From positions 372,001 through 436,000 of the forward strand of contig CAVQYZ010000002.1 in NCBI GenBank assembly GCA_963718405.1: a stretch of DNA of 64,000 nt, written 5' to 3'. The notes beneath the pieces were generated by a model. That model worked only from the letters and a program-made list of their open reading frames with translations. It was not told where the DNA came from and searched no databases. Shown here one piece after another: positions 40,515 to 48,927 of this stretch. The position numbers were made by a program, and so were the translations under genes. Origin of the DNA: Bog-756 sp963718405. Lineage in GTDB: Bacteria > Actinomycetota > Acidimicrobiia > Acidimicrobiales > RAAP-2. Positions within the stretch are counted from its first letter, which is position 1; each line of letters starts with the position of its first letter.

Positions 40515-40952
40515 ATGAAGACACTCCGGGACGCCGTCGATGTGGCACGCCAGGACCGGTTCCTCGCCGTGGTATCGACACTGCGATCAGATGACACCAT
40601 TCAGTCGTCGGTGGTCAACGCCGGCGTGCTGAACCACCCGGTCAGTGGGTCCGAGGTGGTCGGCTTCGTCACCTACGGTCGAGCCAAGCTGGCCAATCTG
40701 CGATCCCGGCCCCAGGTGAGCGTGACCTTCCGGGCCGGGTGGACGTGGGCCACCGTCGAGGGATGGGCCGAGCTGATCGGTCCGGACGACCGGCACCCCG
40801 ACATCGATGCCGAGGCCCTCCGGCTCTTGCTCCGTGAGGTGTTCAGGGCAGCCGGGGGAGAGCACGACGACTGGGATGCCTACGACCGGACCATGGTCGA
40901 GCAGGGCCGCACCGTGGTCCTGGTCGACGTGGCGCGCATCTACAGCAATTGA
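40515..40952 (+). CDS. PPOX-class flavin/F420-binding oxidoreductase
   Basis: 145 residues. The split-barrel pattern is QDRFLAVVSTLRSDDTIQSS, then VVNAGVLNHPVSGSEVVGFV, TYGRAKLANLRSRPQVSVTF and the WTWATVEGWAELIGPDDRHP segment, as in short actinobacterial PPOX/F420 reductases. No transmembrane segment. It has a GAGGATCCGCC ribosome region and is monocistronic. Whether it uses F420 or FMN cannot be read from the sequence. Confidence 0.85.
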   Translation: MKTLRDAVDVARQDRFLAVVSTLRSDDTIQSSVVNAGVLNHPVSGSEVVGFVTYGRAKLANLRSRPQVSVTFRAGWTWATVEGWAELIGPDDRHPDIDAEALRLLLREVFRAAGGEHDDWDAYDRTMVEQGRTVVLVDVARIYSN

Positions 40953-41054
40953 ACGTGCCGGACTTGACCAGGCATGGACCCCGTTGACGAGAGGGTGCCG
41001 GGGTAGGATGGCCGACCGCCCTGAACCGCCAGGTTCGTGCAGGATTCCAGCCCG

Positions 41055-41876
41055 ATGAGCACCGACACCCCACCTCCTCCCCAACCGGCCCGACACTCCG
41101 CCGCTCGGCCACCCAATCGTGTCCGCAACATCCTGGCGGTGGTGTTCGTGGCTCTGGTGGTCGGGGGCGTGGCCATCTACGGGGTGGTCAGCTCACGGAA
41201 CTCCTCCAGCCAAACGTCGGCTGTGACGTCCCCTCACCATCACCCCGAAACCTCCTCCTCTCCCTCATCGAAGCACGCCGCCAACGCCACGGTCCCGACC
41301 ACCACGGTCGCTCCAACCACTACCACCACCACCGGCGTCGCTACCGTGGCTTCGGGGGGCCACGGGCCGATCACCTCGCCGCCGCTTCCGGCCCCAGGCC
41401 CCGGGTTCAACGAGGGTCAGGTGACCGCCGTGGGTGACTCGGTGATGCTCGACTACCAGACCCCTCTCCAACAGGACATCCCCGGCATCAATGTGCAGGC
41501 GGCTGTGAGCGAACAGTGGTCAGCCGGCGAGCAGGAATTGGAGACCCTCAAATCCGAAGGCCAGTTGGGCGCGGTGGTCATCGTGGGCCTGTCCACCAAC
41601 GGACCCATCGCCAGCTCGGACTTCGACGCCATGATGAGCACCCTGTCGGGGGCCTCGAGGGTGGTCTTCGTGACCGTCCACGTGGACCGCCCATGGCAGG
41701 ACCCGAACAACGCCGTGCTGGCCGCCGGAGTCAGCCAGTATCCCCGCGCCGTGCTGGCCGATTGGTACGGCCTGGTAAGCCAGAACCCCGGATGGCTCTA
41801 CTCGGACAGCACGCATCTGCCCATCGACGGACCCGGGGCCCAGGCTCTGGCCAACCTGGTGGCGTCTAAAGCTTGA
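41055..41876 (+). CDS. Membrane-anchored SGNH-type hydrolase-like protein
   Basis: 273 residues. After a short basic/proline-rich start a single helix (ILAVVFVALVVGGVAIYGVV) anchors the protein; a Ser/Thr/His-rich linker follows; then an SGNH domain: QVTAVGDSVMLDYQTPLQQD (block I, Ser in GDS), AVVIVGLSTNGP (block III, Asn), and DSTHLPIDGPGAQALANLV (block V, D-x-x-H). It resembles the C-terminal domain of the acyltransferase-3 proteins at 10408-14864 but without their membrane domain, so it may act on acetylated wall polymers. I prefer the ATG at 41055 over a GTG at 41037. Confidence 0.85.
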   Translation: MSTDTPPPPQPARHSAARPPNRVRNILAVVFVALVVGGVAIYGVVSSRNSSSQTSAVTSPHHHPETSSSPSSKHAANATVPTTTVAPTTTTTTGVATVASGGHGPITSPPLPAPGPGFNEGQVTAVGDSVMLDYQTPLQQDIPGINVQAAVSEQWSAGEQELETLKSEGQLGAVVIVGLSTNGPIASSDFDAMMSTLSGASRVVFVTVHVDRPWQDPNNAVLAAGVSQYPRAVLADWYGLVSQNPGWLYSDSTHLPIDGPGAQALANLVASKA

Positions 41877-41914
41877 CCGCCGGCCGTTGGCCGGTGGTGG
41901 GTGCGGACCTGCCC

Positions 41915-42199
41915 TCAGTCTCCGCCGCCGGCTTCCCCGAAGGTGTCCCAGACCGCACCGACGGCGGCGTTGGGGTCGAAGATCTGATCGCCCTCGACGG
42001 CGTCGGCTCGAAGCAGATCCTCCCCGTCGGCAGGCTCGGACTCGGCCAACGGCTGCAACTCACCCTCGAACGTGGTGCTGGGTGGCGGGTCCTGTGACTC
42101 GACCTCGCCGTCTTTGACCAGAGCGGTTGGCGTGCCGTCAGAGATCCATCGGGCCTCGTGTCGACTGAATGGGTCCTGGTACCAGCCTTCGGCGTTCAT
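41915..42199 (-). CDS. DUF2510-domain protein
   Basis: 94 residues. The N-terminus MNAEGWYQDPFSRHEARWIS, then DGTPTALVKDGE has the G-W-Y-x-D-P-x-x-x-H-E-x-R-W-x-x-D-G-x-P-T motif of DUF2510, a short domain common in actinobacteria. The rest is acidic and disordered-looking. No catalytic motif is visible. Confidence 0.85.
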   Translation of the reverse strand: MNAEGWYQDPFSRHEARWISDGTPTALVKDGEVESQDPPPSTTFEGELQPLAESEPADGEDLLRADAVEGDQIFDPNAAVGAVWDTFGEAGGGD

Positions 42200-42269
42200 A
42201 ACGACTCCTTTGACGCTCCGCCCCGAACCCTATCCTTTGAGGATCGGCCAATCCGTGGCCGGTGCCGGG

Positions 42270-42626
42270 TCAGGCCCAGCCCAGCTCCTTGAGCCGCCGA
42301 TCGTCGATTCCGAAGTGGTGGCCGACTTCGTGGATCACCGTCTTGCGCACCAGATCGACGACCTCTTGGGTGGTCTGGCACGCCCCGCAGATGGTGGCCA
42401 TATAGATGGTGATGCGATCGGGTGCGGTGGCCGAGTAGTGGTTGCCCCGGTTGGTGAGAGGTACCCCCTGATAGAGACCGAAGAGCGGGCCGGCCGGGCT
42501 GAGGTCGTCCACCACCACGGCCACGTTCTCCATCGAGGCCCCCAGTCCGGCCGGTATCCCGTCGAGGGCATCAGCCACCAGTTGCTCGAACTGATCGGCC
42601 GGCATGGTGATCACACCTGACATCAT
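42270..42626 (-). CDS. Zincin-like metallopeptidase of the TTHA0227 type
   Basis: 118 residues from the ATG at 42626. The motif VRKTVIHEVGHHFGIDDRRL, then KELG at the C-terminus is characteristic (H-E-x-G-H-x-x-G-I-D-D). The N-terminal half has FEQLVADALDGIPAGLGASM, then ENVAVVVDD. Members are small, one-domain putative zinc proteases. It follows the gamma-glutamyltransferase gene on the same strand after 44 bases, so cotranscription is likely. Confidence 0.85.
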   Translation of the reverse strand: MMSGVITMPADQFEQLVADALDGIPAGLGASMENVAVVVDDLSPAGPLFGLYQGVPLTNRGNHYSATAPDRITIYMATICGACQTTQEVVDLVRKTVIHEVGHHFGIDDRRLKELGWA

Positions 42627-42670
42627 GACAAGGTTGTGCCCCGCCCTCGTCGACAGGTGTGGCCCACTGG

Positions 42671-44314
42671 CTAACGAGCGGCGGTTCCCCCTTCGGGGCT
42701 GCGGGGGTCGGCGGCGCCCACGTAGTGACCCGGATGGGCCGGGCGGCCCCCGACCACCTCGATGATCTGGGCGCACCCGACGGCCACGGGGTCGAAGGCA
42801 CTGATGCGCTGGACCTGGTGACCCCGACCGGTCAGACCGTCGATCCACTCCGACGGCGCATGGGCTTCCACCCGCACCCCCAGGTCGTCCCCCCACCACA
42901 AGCGGAACGGTCCCGCCGACGGTGCGTCGAGGGCCAGCCTGGCCCCACTCACCGCCACGGCCGGGTCCTGCCCGGAGCAGAGCATCCGGGCCAGCAACTG
43001 ACTGAGGATCTGGGGCTGGGCATCACCGCCCATGGCTCCCACCAGATGGGTCAGCGAACCGGAGGGGTCGGTGGCCAGCATCGGGGACAGGGTGTGCGGT
43101 GGCCGGCGACCGGGCGCCAGCTCCGCCGGGTGCCCTGCTTCGAGCGAGAAGCCGACCCCCCGGTTGTGGAGGAAGATCCCCGTCGAGCCCGCGGTGAGGT
43201 GGGCCCCGAAGTCGAGGGCGTTGGATTGAGTCAGCGAGATGCCCAACCCGTCGGCATCGATGGCGCACAAGTGGGTGGTGTCTCCGTCGCCGAAGTGGGG
43301 GACCGCCACCGATGGCGCTCCGCCCTCGGTGGCACGCCGGTCCGGAGCGGCGGCGCGGTCCGGCCGGATGCGCTCGGCGGCGGAGCGGAGCCTGGCATCG
43401 GCCAGCAGGCTCTGACCGTCGGCGCCGTCGTAGAGGACGCTCGGCCGGTCATGTCCGGACGCTCGCCAGGCCTCCACCAGAAGATGGGCCCACTCCGGAT
43501 CCGAGGGGTCGTCACCGATGCCCACGTGTTCAGCCATCCAGCTGCTGGCCAGTGTCAGATAACCCTGGGACGGTGGCGGAACCGTCCAGAGATCGTGACC
43601 CCAGACCCGGAGACGCAGCGGTTCGCACCAGTCGGCGAGGTCCGAGGCCAAGTCGTCGGTGGTGAACACGCCCCCACCCAGCTCGAGGAGGGCCTGGCCG
43701 AACTCCCCCCGGTAGTGGCCGTCCCGACCGTCGCGGGCGATGGCCCGCAGGGCCCGGGCGATCCCCGGCAGCCGCACCCGGTCACCGGGCTGTGGCGGAC
43801 CGTCCGGGCACAGCTCCCCGGCACCGCTCACCCCAGCGATCAGGTGACTGGACAGGGCCAGCAGGAGGGAGGCCACGAACCCTTCTTCGGCCAGCTCGAT
43901 GGCCGGTTCGAGGACCCGGTCTAGCGGCAGGCGTCCGAACCGACCATGGAGCGCCAGCCACCCGTCGACGGCGCCGGGCACGGTGACGGTGCGGACGTCG
44001 CCGCGCAGGGGCATGACCGAGTGACCGTCGGCCCGCAGGCTCTTCGGGTCGGAGCCTGAGCCTGCTCGGCCCACCGCCAGCAGCGCCCGCGGGTCGGATC
44101 CCGGCACTTGGACCATAGCCAGCAGGTCCCCGCCCATCCCGCACAGGTGAGGACCGGTGACCGCCATGACCGCGGCGGCGGACACGGCGGCGTCGGCTGC
44201 CGTGCCACCTTGTCGGAGGGCGCCGACTCCGGCGATCGAGGCCAGCTGGTCGGCGGCATTGACCATTCCCCGCATGCCGGTTCGGGGCGCGAACGGAGCC
44301 CACGGAAATCCCAT
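42671..44314 (-). CDS. Gamma-glutamyltransferase family protein
   Basis: 547 residues. The GGT fold is clear: AADAAVSAAAVMAVTGPHLC, GMGGDLLAMVQV in the N-terminal large part, and after the autoprocessing point VPHFGDGDTTHLCAIDADGL, with the nucleophile Thr of the T-T-H motif; SNALDFGAHLTAGSTGIFLH follows, and a C-terminal Q-I-L-S-Q-L-L motif. No signal peptide is evident, unlike secreted GGTs, so it may be cytoplasmic or use an unusual start. Related reactions are glutathione or gamma-glutamyl peptide hydrolysis and cephalosporin-type acylase activity. Confidence 0.9.
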   Translation of the reverse strand: MGFPWAPFAPRTGMRGMVNAADQLASIAGVGALRQGGTAADAAVSAAAVMAVTGPHLCGMGGDLLAMVQVPGSDPRALLAVGRAGSGSDPKSLRADGHSVMPLRGDVRTVTVPGAVDGWLALHGRFGRLPLDRVLEPAIELAEEGFVASLLLALSSHLIAGVSGAGELCPDGPPQPGDRVRLPGIARALRAIARDGRDGHYRGEFGQALLELGGGVFTTDDLASDLADWCEPLRLRVWGHDLWTVPPPSQGYLTLASSWMAEHVGIGDDPSDPEWAHLLVEAWRASGHDRPSVLYDGADGQSLLADARLRSAAERIRPDRAAAPDRRATEGGAPSVAVPHFGDGDTTHLCAIDADGLGISLTQSNALDFGAHLTAGSTGIFLHNRGVGFSLEAGHPAELAPGRRPPHTLSPMLATDPSGSLTHLVGAMGGDAQPQILSQLLARMLCSGQDPAVAVSGARLALDAPSAGPFRLWWGDDLGVRVEAHAPSEWIDGLTGRGHQVQRISAFDPVAVGCAQIIEVVGGRPAHPGHYVGAADPRSPEGGTAAR

Positions 44315-44392
44315 GGGCCAGGCATACCACGGCGGGCCGGGCCCAGCGTCGTCCGGTCCGGCTGCCCGGCTCAGGCCCGCCCAGCCGCCCGC

Positions 44393-45097
44393 TCAGGAAA
44401 GAGCAGCCAGCGTGGCGACGGCCGCCCTGCCCGCGGCCATCGACGAGTCGCGGCCCAATCGCACGAAGCCGGGGACCCGGCTGGGCCTGGCGGCCACCAG
44501 TCGGAGAGCGGCCCAGACGTCGGTGGTGCCGTCCGGTCGCAGGGCATCGAGTACCGGGGCTTCGGTCAACCCCTCGTCAGGTCGGTCGCTGATGACCCGG
44601 ACGACGGACCAGGGGATGCCGGCAGACTCACTGGCCGCCGCCACGCCTGATGCTTCCATCTCGAGAGCCAGGACCCCCTGTTCGGCCAGGCTCGCCAATC
44701 GGGTCGGATCCACGATGAGCTCGTCCACTGTTCCGATCTTCCCGTCCAGGGGCACGTCCCCGAGTGGCGAGGGGTGGTACTCCCGACCGGACGCCACGTC
44801 GAGCACCACCGCCGGGAGAATCACCGTGCCGATGGTGGCGGCTGGATCGAGCCCCCCGGCGATGCCGCTGACCACCACATGGTCCACGGGGATCAGATCG
44901 AGAAGCCGTTTCGTGACCCCGGCGGCCATGGTCGGTCCCACCCCGATCTGGGCCACGGTGATGTCGACTCCGTTCCGTTGCGCCCGGAACACCTTGATCC
45001 CGTCCACCCGTGAGGGCCGTGCTCCGAGTCGTTTGACCACGGACCGGAGCTCGATGGTCATCGGAGCAAGAACCAGGGCCCGGCGGGGTGCGCTCAC
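44393..45097 (-). CDS. MTA/SAH nucleosidase-like phosphorylase-superfamily protein
   Basis: 234 residues from a GTG at 45097 (VSAPRRALVLAPMTIELRSV); the longer frame is not supported. The superfamily landmarks are TVAQIGVGPTMAAGVTKRLL (substrate/phosphate loop), VDHVVVSGIAGGLDPAATIG, VLALEMEASGVAAASESAGI (Glu-Met-Glu, ribose binding) and PWSVVRVISDRPDEGL (Asp of the S-D motif). These features match nucleosidases of the Mtn/futalosine/hopanoid-nucleosidase groups; the substrate is not distinguishable here. It is separated from GGT by 78 bases. Confidence 0.8.
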   Translation of the reverse strand: MSAPRRALVLAPMTIELRSVVKRLGARPSRVDGIKVFRAQRNGVDITVAQIGVGPTMAAGVTKRLLDLIPVDHVVVSGIAGGLDPAATIGTVILPAVVLDVASGREYHPSPLGDVPLDGKIGTVDELIVDPTRLASLAEQGVLALEMEASGVAAASESAGIPWSVVRVISDRPDEGLTEAPVLDALRPDGTTDVWAALRLVAARPSRVPGFVRLGRDSSMAAGRAAVATLAALS

Positions 45098-45285
45098 CGC
45101 CCCAGCTTGCCCGATTATCGACCGCCACACCGGTTGGCTCCAAGCGTCGGTCCCCGGAGCAATGTTCCGGTGGCACTCGGTGGCGGCACAGCCCCGGGTA
45201 CTCTGGTGACGGTCGGTTGAACGCTCACACGGGCCATCCGTGGGAGAGACGACGAGAAGCAACGAGACGAAGGACCCGGGCCCAC

Positions 45286-45636
45286 ATGCGACGAAGGATG
45301 TTGAACGGCAAGATCCACCGTGCCCGGGTGACCGATGCCGATCTGAACTACATCGGATCGATCTCGATCGATCCCATCCTGATGAAGGCTGCGGACATCC
45401 TGTCCAACGAGCAGGTGACGGTGTTGAACCTGAACAACGGGGCCCGGTTCGAGACCTACGCCATCGAAGGGACGGACGGGCAGATCTGCCTCAACGGTGC
45501 TGCCGCCCGACTGGCCCAGGTCGGTGATCTGGTCATCATCCTGACCTACGTCGACGTGGACGAGGACCAGCTCCAGGGCCACCAGCCGTCGGTACTCTTC
45601 GTCGACGAGGAGAACCGGCCGATCGATCGGGAGTGA
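45286..45636 (+). CDS. panD: Aspartate 1-decarboxylase
   Basis: 116 residues from the ATG at 45286 (another in-frame ATG lies four codons later). MLNGKIHRARVTDADLNYIG then SISID contains the Gly-Ser self-cleavage site at residues 24-25, which generates the pyruvoyl cofactor. The later VTVLNLNNGARFETYAIEGT, QICLNGAAARLAQVGDLVII and HQPSVLFVDEENRP segments are canonical for PanD. The enzyme makes beta-alanine for pantothenate and coenzyme A. Length and all key positions are normal. Confidence 0.97.
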   Translation: MRRRMLNGKIHRARVTDADLNYIGSISIDPILMKAADILSNEQVTVLNLNNGARFETYAIEGTDGQICLNGAAARLAQVGDLVIILTYVDVDEDQLQGHQPSVLFVDEENRPIDRE

Positions 45637-45763
45637 ACGGGAGCTCCCGCCGGAGCGTTATCCCTGGCCACGGGGGCTTCTGAGGTCCGGATCCGGGCGG
45701 TGAGGGTTTTTCTGGCACCCCCTGGGGTTATACTTCTCTTTGTCCGTAACTCGTTGTCCGTTT

Positions 45764-45788
45764 GCACCGAGCGGGATCCGCTCGGTGC
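45764..45788 (+). promoter_or_regulatory. Hairpin in the leader of the repeat-protein gene
   Basis: GCACCGAGCGG (45764-45774) and CCGCTCGGTGC (45778-45788) form a perfect 11-bp stem with a 3-base loop, about 75 bases before the ATG. A TATACT box lies at 45729-45734, so this hairpin would sit in the 5' leader of about 120 bases. There is no T-tract. It may be an attenuator, RNA stabiliser or part of a riboswitch; no known family is recognised. Confidence 0.45.
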
Positions 45789-45863
45789 TTCGGCACGAAT
45801 GTCGTGTGCGGATCGTCGAGCCTTCATGGTTCCGGGCCGGTGTCGCGACGAGGGGGCTGTTCA

Positions 45864-47474
45864 ATGAAGAGTTGGGCTCAGGGATTGAAACAGTGGGCAC
45901 TGTGGCTCTTCGGCGAGGGCGCCATGCCCGGAACCCGTGCCCGGATCATGCTGGCGGCAACGGTAGTGGTGGTGGCGGTGCTCGGGGTGGGGACGGCGTG
46001 GGCGGTCCAACCTCAGGGCAAGGGCACCAAGTCAGCGGCATCAAGCGAGCGGAGGGCGGCCTACGAACTGGCGGTCAAGGACCGCGGCAAGAAGCACCGC
46101 GAAAAGGACAAGAAGGCGGGCTCGGGCACCAAGGACGCGTCGAAGAAGAAGAAGAGCGACGCAACGTCGGCCAAAGAGGAACGTGAGGCCGCGTACCGCA
46201 AGGCGGTGGCTCTCGCTCTGGCCAACCGCACCACTAAGAATCACAAGCACTCGGGCAAGGGCAGCAAGGACAAGAAGGCCAAGAAGGACAAGAAGGCCAA
46301 GAATTCCTCGATCACCGAAAGTTCACTGGCTGCTGTGGGCTCCTCCTCGTTGCTCAACTCGCCGACATCGGTGTTCGCCACGACCAACGCCACGGGCGCC
46401 GACGACAGCGCTCCCGGCGCGCCATCGGCCCCCGATCTCAACGGGGCCACCTCCGGCCACCGGGGTTCGCGCCTCAACTGGTCAGCACCGGCCTCCAACG
46501 GCTCGTCCATCACCGGGTACAACGTGTATGTCGGTATCCATCCCGGAGCGGAGTACTCCGAGCCCGTGAACGGGGCCCAGCCGGTTACCGGTCGGAGCTA
46601 TCTGGTCAACCACCTCAGTGCCGGGACGACCTACTACTTCACGGTGCGGGCCATCAACCAACTGGGGATCTCGGCGCCGTCCAACGAGGTGTCGGCGGTA
46701 CCCGGTGTGAGCTTCCAGGCCGTCGGCGCGCTACCCGCTCCGGTGGTAACCATGGCCTCCAGCCCGCAAGGGAACGGTTATTGGATGGCCAACCCCCAGG
46801 GCGCCATCGCCACCCTCGGGGCAGTGGGGGACTACGGGTCCACCGACGGCTTGGCGTTGAACGCCCCCATCGTCCAGCTTGTGGCGACGTCCGACGGCTA
46901 CGGCTACTGGGAGGTGGCCAGCGACGGAGGGATCTTCGCCTTTGGTAACGCCGGCTTCTACGGATCGATGGGCAGCCGGCCTCTCAACGCCCCCATCGTC
47001 GGGCTGGCGGAGGTCCCCGGCGGGGGCGGCTACTGGGAGGTGGCCAGCGACGGAGGGGTCTTCGCCTTCGGTGACGCCGGCTTCTACGGATCGATGGGTG
47101 GCAAGCCAATGGACCAGCCGGTGGTGGGCATCACCGCCGACCCGGCCAACGGTGGGTACTGGGAGGTGACCGCCGACGGTCACGTCTTCGGATTCGGCGG
47201 GGCCCCGGTGTTCGGCTCGCCCGCCGGCCAGGTTTCAGGGAACTCGGTGGTCGGTCTGGCCAGCGCTCCCGACGGCCAGGGCTACTGGGTGGTCACCAGC
47301 GGTGGTGCGGTGTACTCCTATGGATCGGCGCCGTTCCGCGGCTCGACCGGCAGTCAGCCTCTCAATGCTCCGGTCGGGGGTATCTCGGTTGATCGGTCGA
47401 CCGGAGGGTACTGGTTGTTCTCCGAGGACGGCGGCTTGTTCGCCTTCGACGCCCCGTTCGAAGGGGTGGGCTGA
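45864..47474 (+). CDS. Secreted protein with Fn3 domain and repeated propeller-like units
   Basis: 536 residues. After a short basic N-terminus a signal/anchor helix (IMLAATVVVVAVLGVGTAWA) leads to a Lys-rich region with two stretches (KDRGKKHREKDKKAGSGTKD, then KDKKAKKDKKAKNSS). An Fn3 domain follows (SRLNWSAPASNGSSITGYNV, then YYFTVRAINQLGIS), and the C-terminal 250 residues contain about six units of 40-45 residues with the pattern GYWEVASDGG-I-FAFGNAGFYGS, P-x-x-N-A-P-I-V-G. This repeat is common in surface proteins of Acidimicrobiia. It is probably a cell-surface protein that could bind polymers or other cells. Confidence 0.8.
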   Translation: MKSWAQGLKQWALWLFGEGAMPGTRARIMLAATVVVVAVLGVGTAWAVQPQGKGTKSAASSERRAAYELAVKDRGKKHREKDKKAGSGTKDASKKKKSDATSAKEEREAAYRKAVALALANRTTKNHKHSGKGSKDKKAKKDKKAKNSSITESSLAAVGSSSLLNSPTSVFATTNATGADDSAPGAPSAPDLNGATSGHRGSRLNWSAPASNGSSITGYNVYVGIHPGAEYSEPVNGAQPVTGRSYLVNHLSAGTTYYFTVRAINQLGISAPSNEVSAVPGVSFQAVGALPAPVVTMASSPQGNGYWMANPQGAIATLGAVGDYGSTDGLALNAPIVQLVATSDGYGYWEVASDGGIFAFGNAGFYGSMGSRPLNAPIVGLAEVPGGGGYWEVASDGGVFAFGDAGFYGSMGGKPMDQPVVGITADPANGGYWEVTADGHVFGFGGAPVFGSPAGQVSGNSVVGLASAPDGQGYWVVTSGGAVYSYGSAPFRGSTGSQPLNAPVGGISVDRSTGGYWLFSEDGGLFAFDAPFEGVG

Positions 47475-47487
47475 GCCGGAGCGACTA

Positions 47488-47513
47488 TCCCGGGCCCGGC
47501 CTTGCCGGCCCCG
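47488..47513. terminator. GC-rich hairpin between convergent genes
   Basis: GGGCCCGGCC near 47490 can pair with GGCCCC after a short TTGCC loop. It lies between the stop of the repeat-protein gene and the stop of the FAD oxidase gene, so it could act as a bidirectional terminator. There is no U-tract and the evidence is only its position. Confidence 0.3.
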
Positions 47514-47523
47514 TTGCTCGGGT

Positions 47524-48927
47524 TCAGGCTCCGATCATCCGTTGAAGGGCCTGGGACTTCCATGTGGTGCGCCCCTTCTTCTCCTCGGACCGGTCGGCGC
47601 TGCCGGCCAGGCGGAGCCCGGCGTTGATGCCGAGGAACCGCAGAGGCTCGGGCTCCCAAAGCGGTGACCGGTGTCCGACCCACGGCAGCGCCAACAGTTC
47701 GGTGTCCCGCTCCAGGATGAGGTCGCGCAACGTGCGTCCGGCCAGGTTGGTGGTGGACACTCCGTCGCCCACGTAGCCCCCGGCCCAGGCGGTGCCGGTC
47801 CGGCGATCGAGGCCCACTGAGGGGAACCAGTCCCGGGCGATGCCCAGCGGGCCGCCCCAGCGATGGGTGATCCGGGCCGTCGACAGGGCCGGAAACAGCT
47901 CGACCAACGTGGAACGCAGCGACTGGTGGACTCGGCCGTCGCGGTCGAACTCCGGTCGGATGGTCGAGCCGAAATGGTAGGGCGCACCCCGACCACCGAA
48001 GGCCATCCGGTTGTCGGCGGTCCGCTGCCCGTAGATGATCAGGTGGCGGTGATCCGAGAAGGTCTCCCGCTCCGCCATGCCGGCGTCGGCCCAGAAGGCG
48101 TCGGTCAGGGGCTCGGTGGCGATCATCAGCGAGTACACCGGGACCAGGGCGCGCTCCTCTCCCTGCAGGGTCCGGGTGTAGCCCTCGGTGGCCCTGACCA
48201 CGGTGCCCGCTCGCACCGTGCCCCGGGCCGTCTCCACTGCACCGGGCCGGATGGCGCGCACCTCGGTCTGTTCGTGGATGAGCACGCCGCGTCGTTCCAC
48301 CGCCTGGGCCAGCCCTCGCACCAGTCGGGCCGGATCAAGGGCGGCGCAGTGGGGGGTGAATGTTCCCCCGAGTACGTCGGTGGCGCCGACCCTGAGTCGG
48401 GCCTCGCCGGCCGGGAGGAGTCGGAGGTCGTCTTCGCCCACCCCCGAGGCCCGGGCCGCCGCCACTTCGTCACGGGCCCGCCGCAGTTGGACTCCGCTGC
48501 GGGCCAGCACCACCGTCCCCCCTCGGGCGTAGTCACACTCGATGCCCTCGGCGTCGGCCACCCGACCGACTTCCTCGACGGTTGACTCCATGGCCAGCCG
48601 GGTGGCCCGGCCGGCACCCGGACCTCCCACCAGGTCCAGGCGGTCCTCGCCGGCGGCGAACAGGGCCGAGCACCACCCGCCGTTCCGGCCCGACGCCCCG
48701 AATCCGACCACATCACGTTCGAGGACGGTGATGCGGAGGGAAGGGTCGGCCTCGGCCAGGTAGTAAGCCGTCCACAGCCCGGTGAGACCCCCACCGACCA
48801 CGACCACGTCCACGTCGGCGTCGCCGGGTAGTGGCGCCCGCACCCCGATCGGTTCGGGCAGCCGGTCCCACCACAGCGAGAGGTGCCGGTAACGCTCCCC
48901 CGACGGCGGGCTCAGATCTGCTTCCAC
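47524..48927 (-). CDS. FAD-dependent amine oxidoreductase (DAO family, PuuB-like)
   Basis: 467 residues. The FAD-binding Rossmann motif is DVDVVVVGGGLTGLWTAYYL then LERDVVGFGASGRNGGWCSA, which is the standard D-amino-acid-oxidase-type opening; the distal FAD/substrate segment is TAWAGGYVGDGVSTTNLAGR. Such proteins in aminotransferase/aldehyde dehydrogenase clusters oxidise gamma-glutamylputrescine or other amines. The last 16 bases of the upstream aminotransferase gene overlap its start, so it is part of the Lrp-aminotransferase operon. The exact substrate is not determined. Confidence 0.87.
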   Translation of the reverse strand: MEADLSPPSGERYRHLSLWWDRLPEPIGVRAPLPGDADVDVVVVGGGLTGLWTAYYLAEADPSLRITVLERDVVGFGASGRNGGWCSALFAAGEDRLDLVGGPGAGRATRLAMESTVEEVGRVADAEGIECDYARGGTVVLARSGVQLRRARDEVAAARASGVGEDDLRLLPAGEARLRVGATDVLGGTFTPHCAALDPARLVRGLAQAVERRGVLIHEQTEVRAIRPGAVETARGTVRAGTVVRATEGYTRTLQGEERALVPVYSLMIATEPLTDAFWADAGMAERETFSDHRHLIIYGQRTADNRMAFGGRGAPYHFGSTIRPEFDRDGRVHQSLRSTLVELFPALSTARITHRWGGPLGIARDWFPSVGLDRRTGTAWAGGYVGDGVSTTNLAGRTLRDLILERDTELLALPWVGHRSPLWEPEPLRFLGINAGLRLAGSADRSEEKKGRTTWKSQALQRMIGA

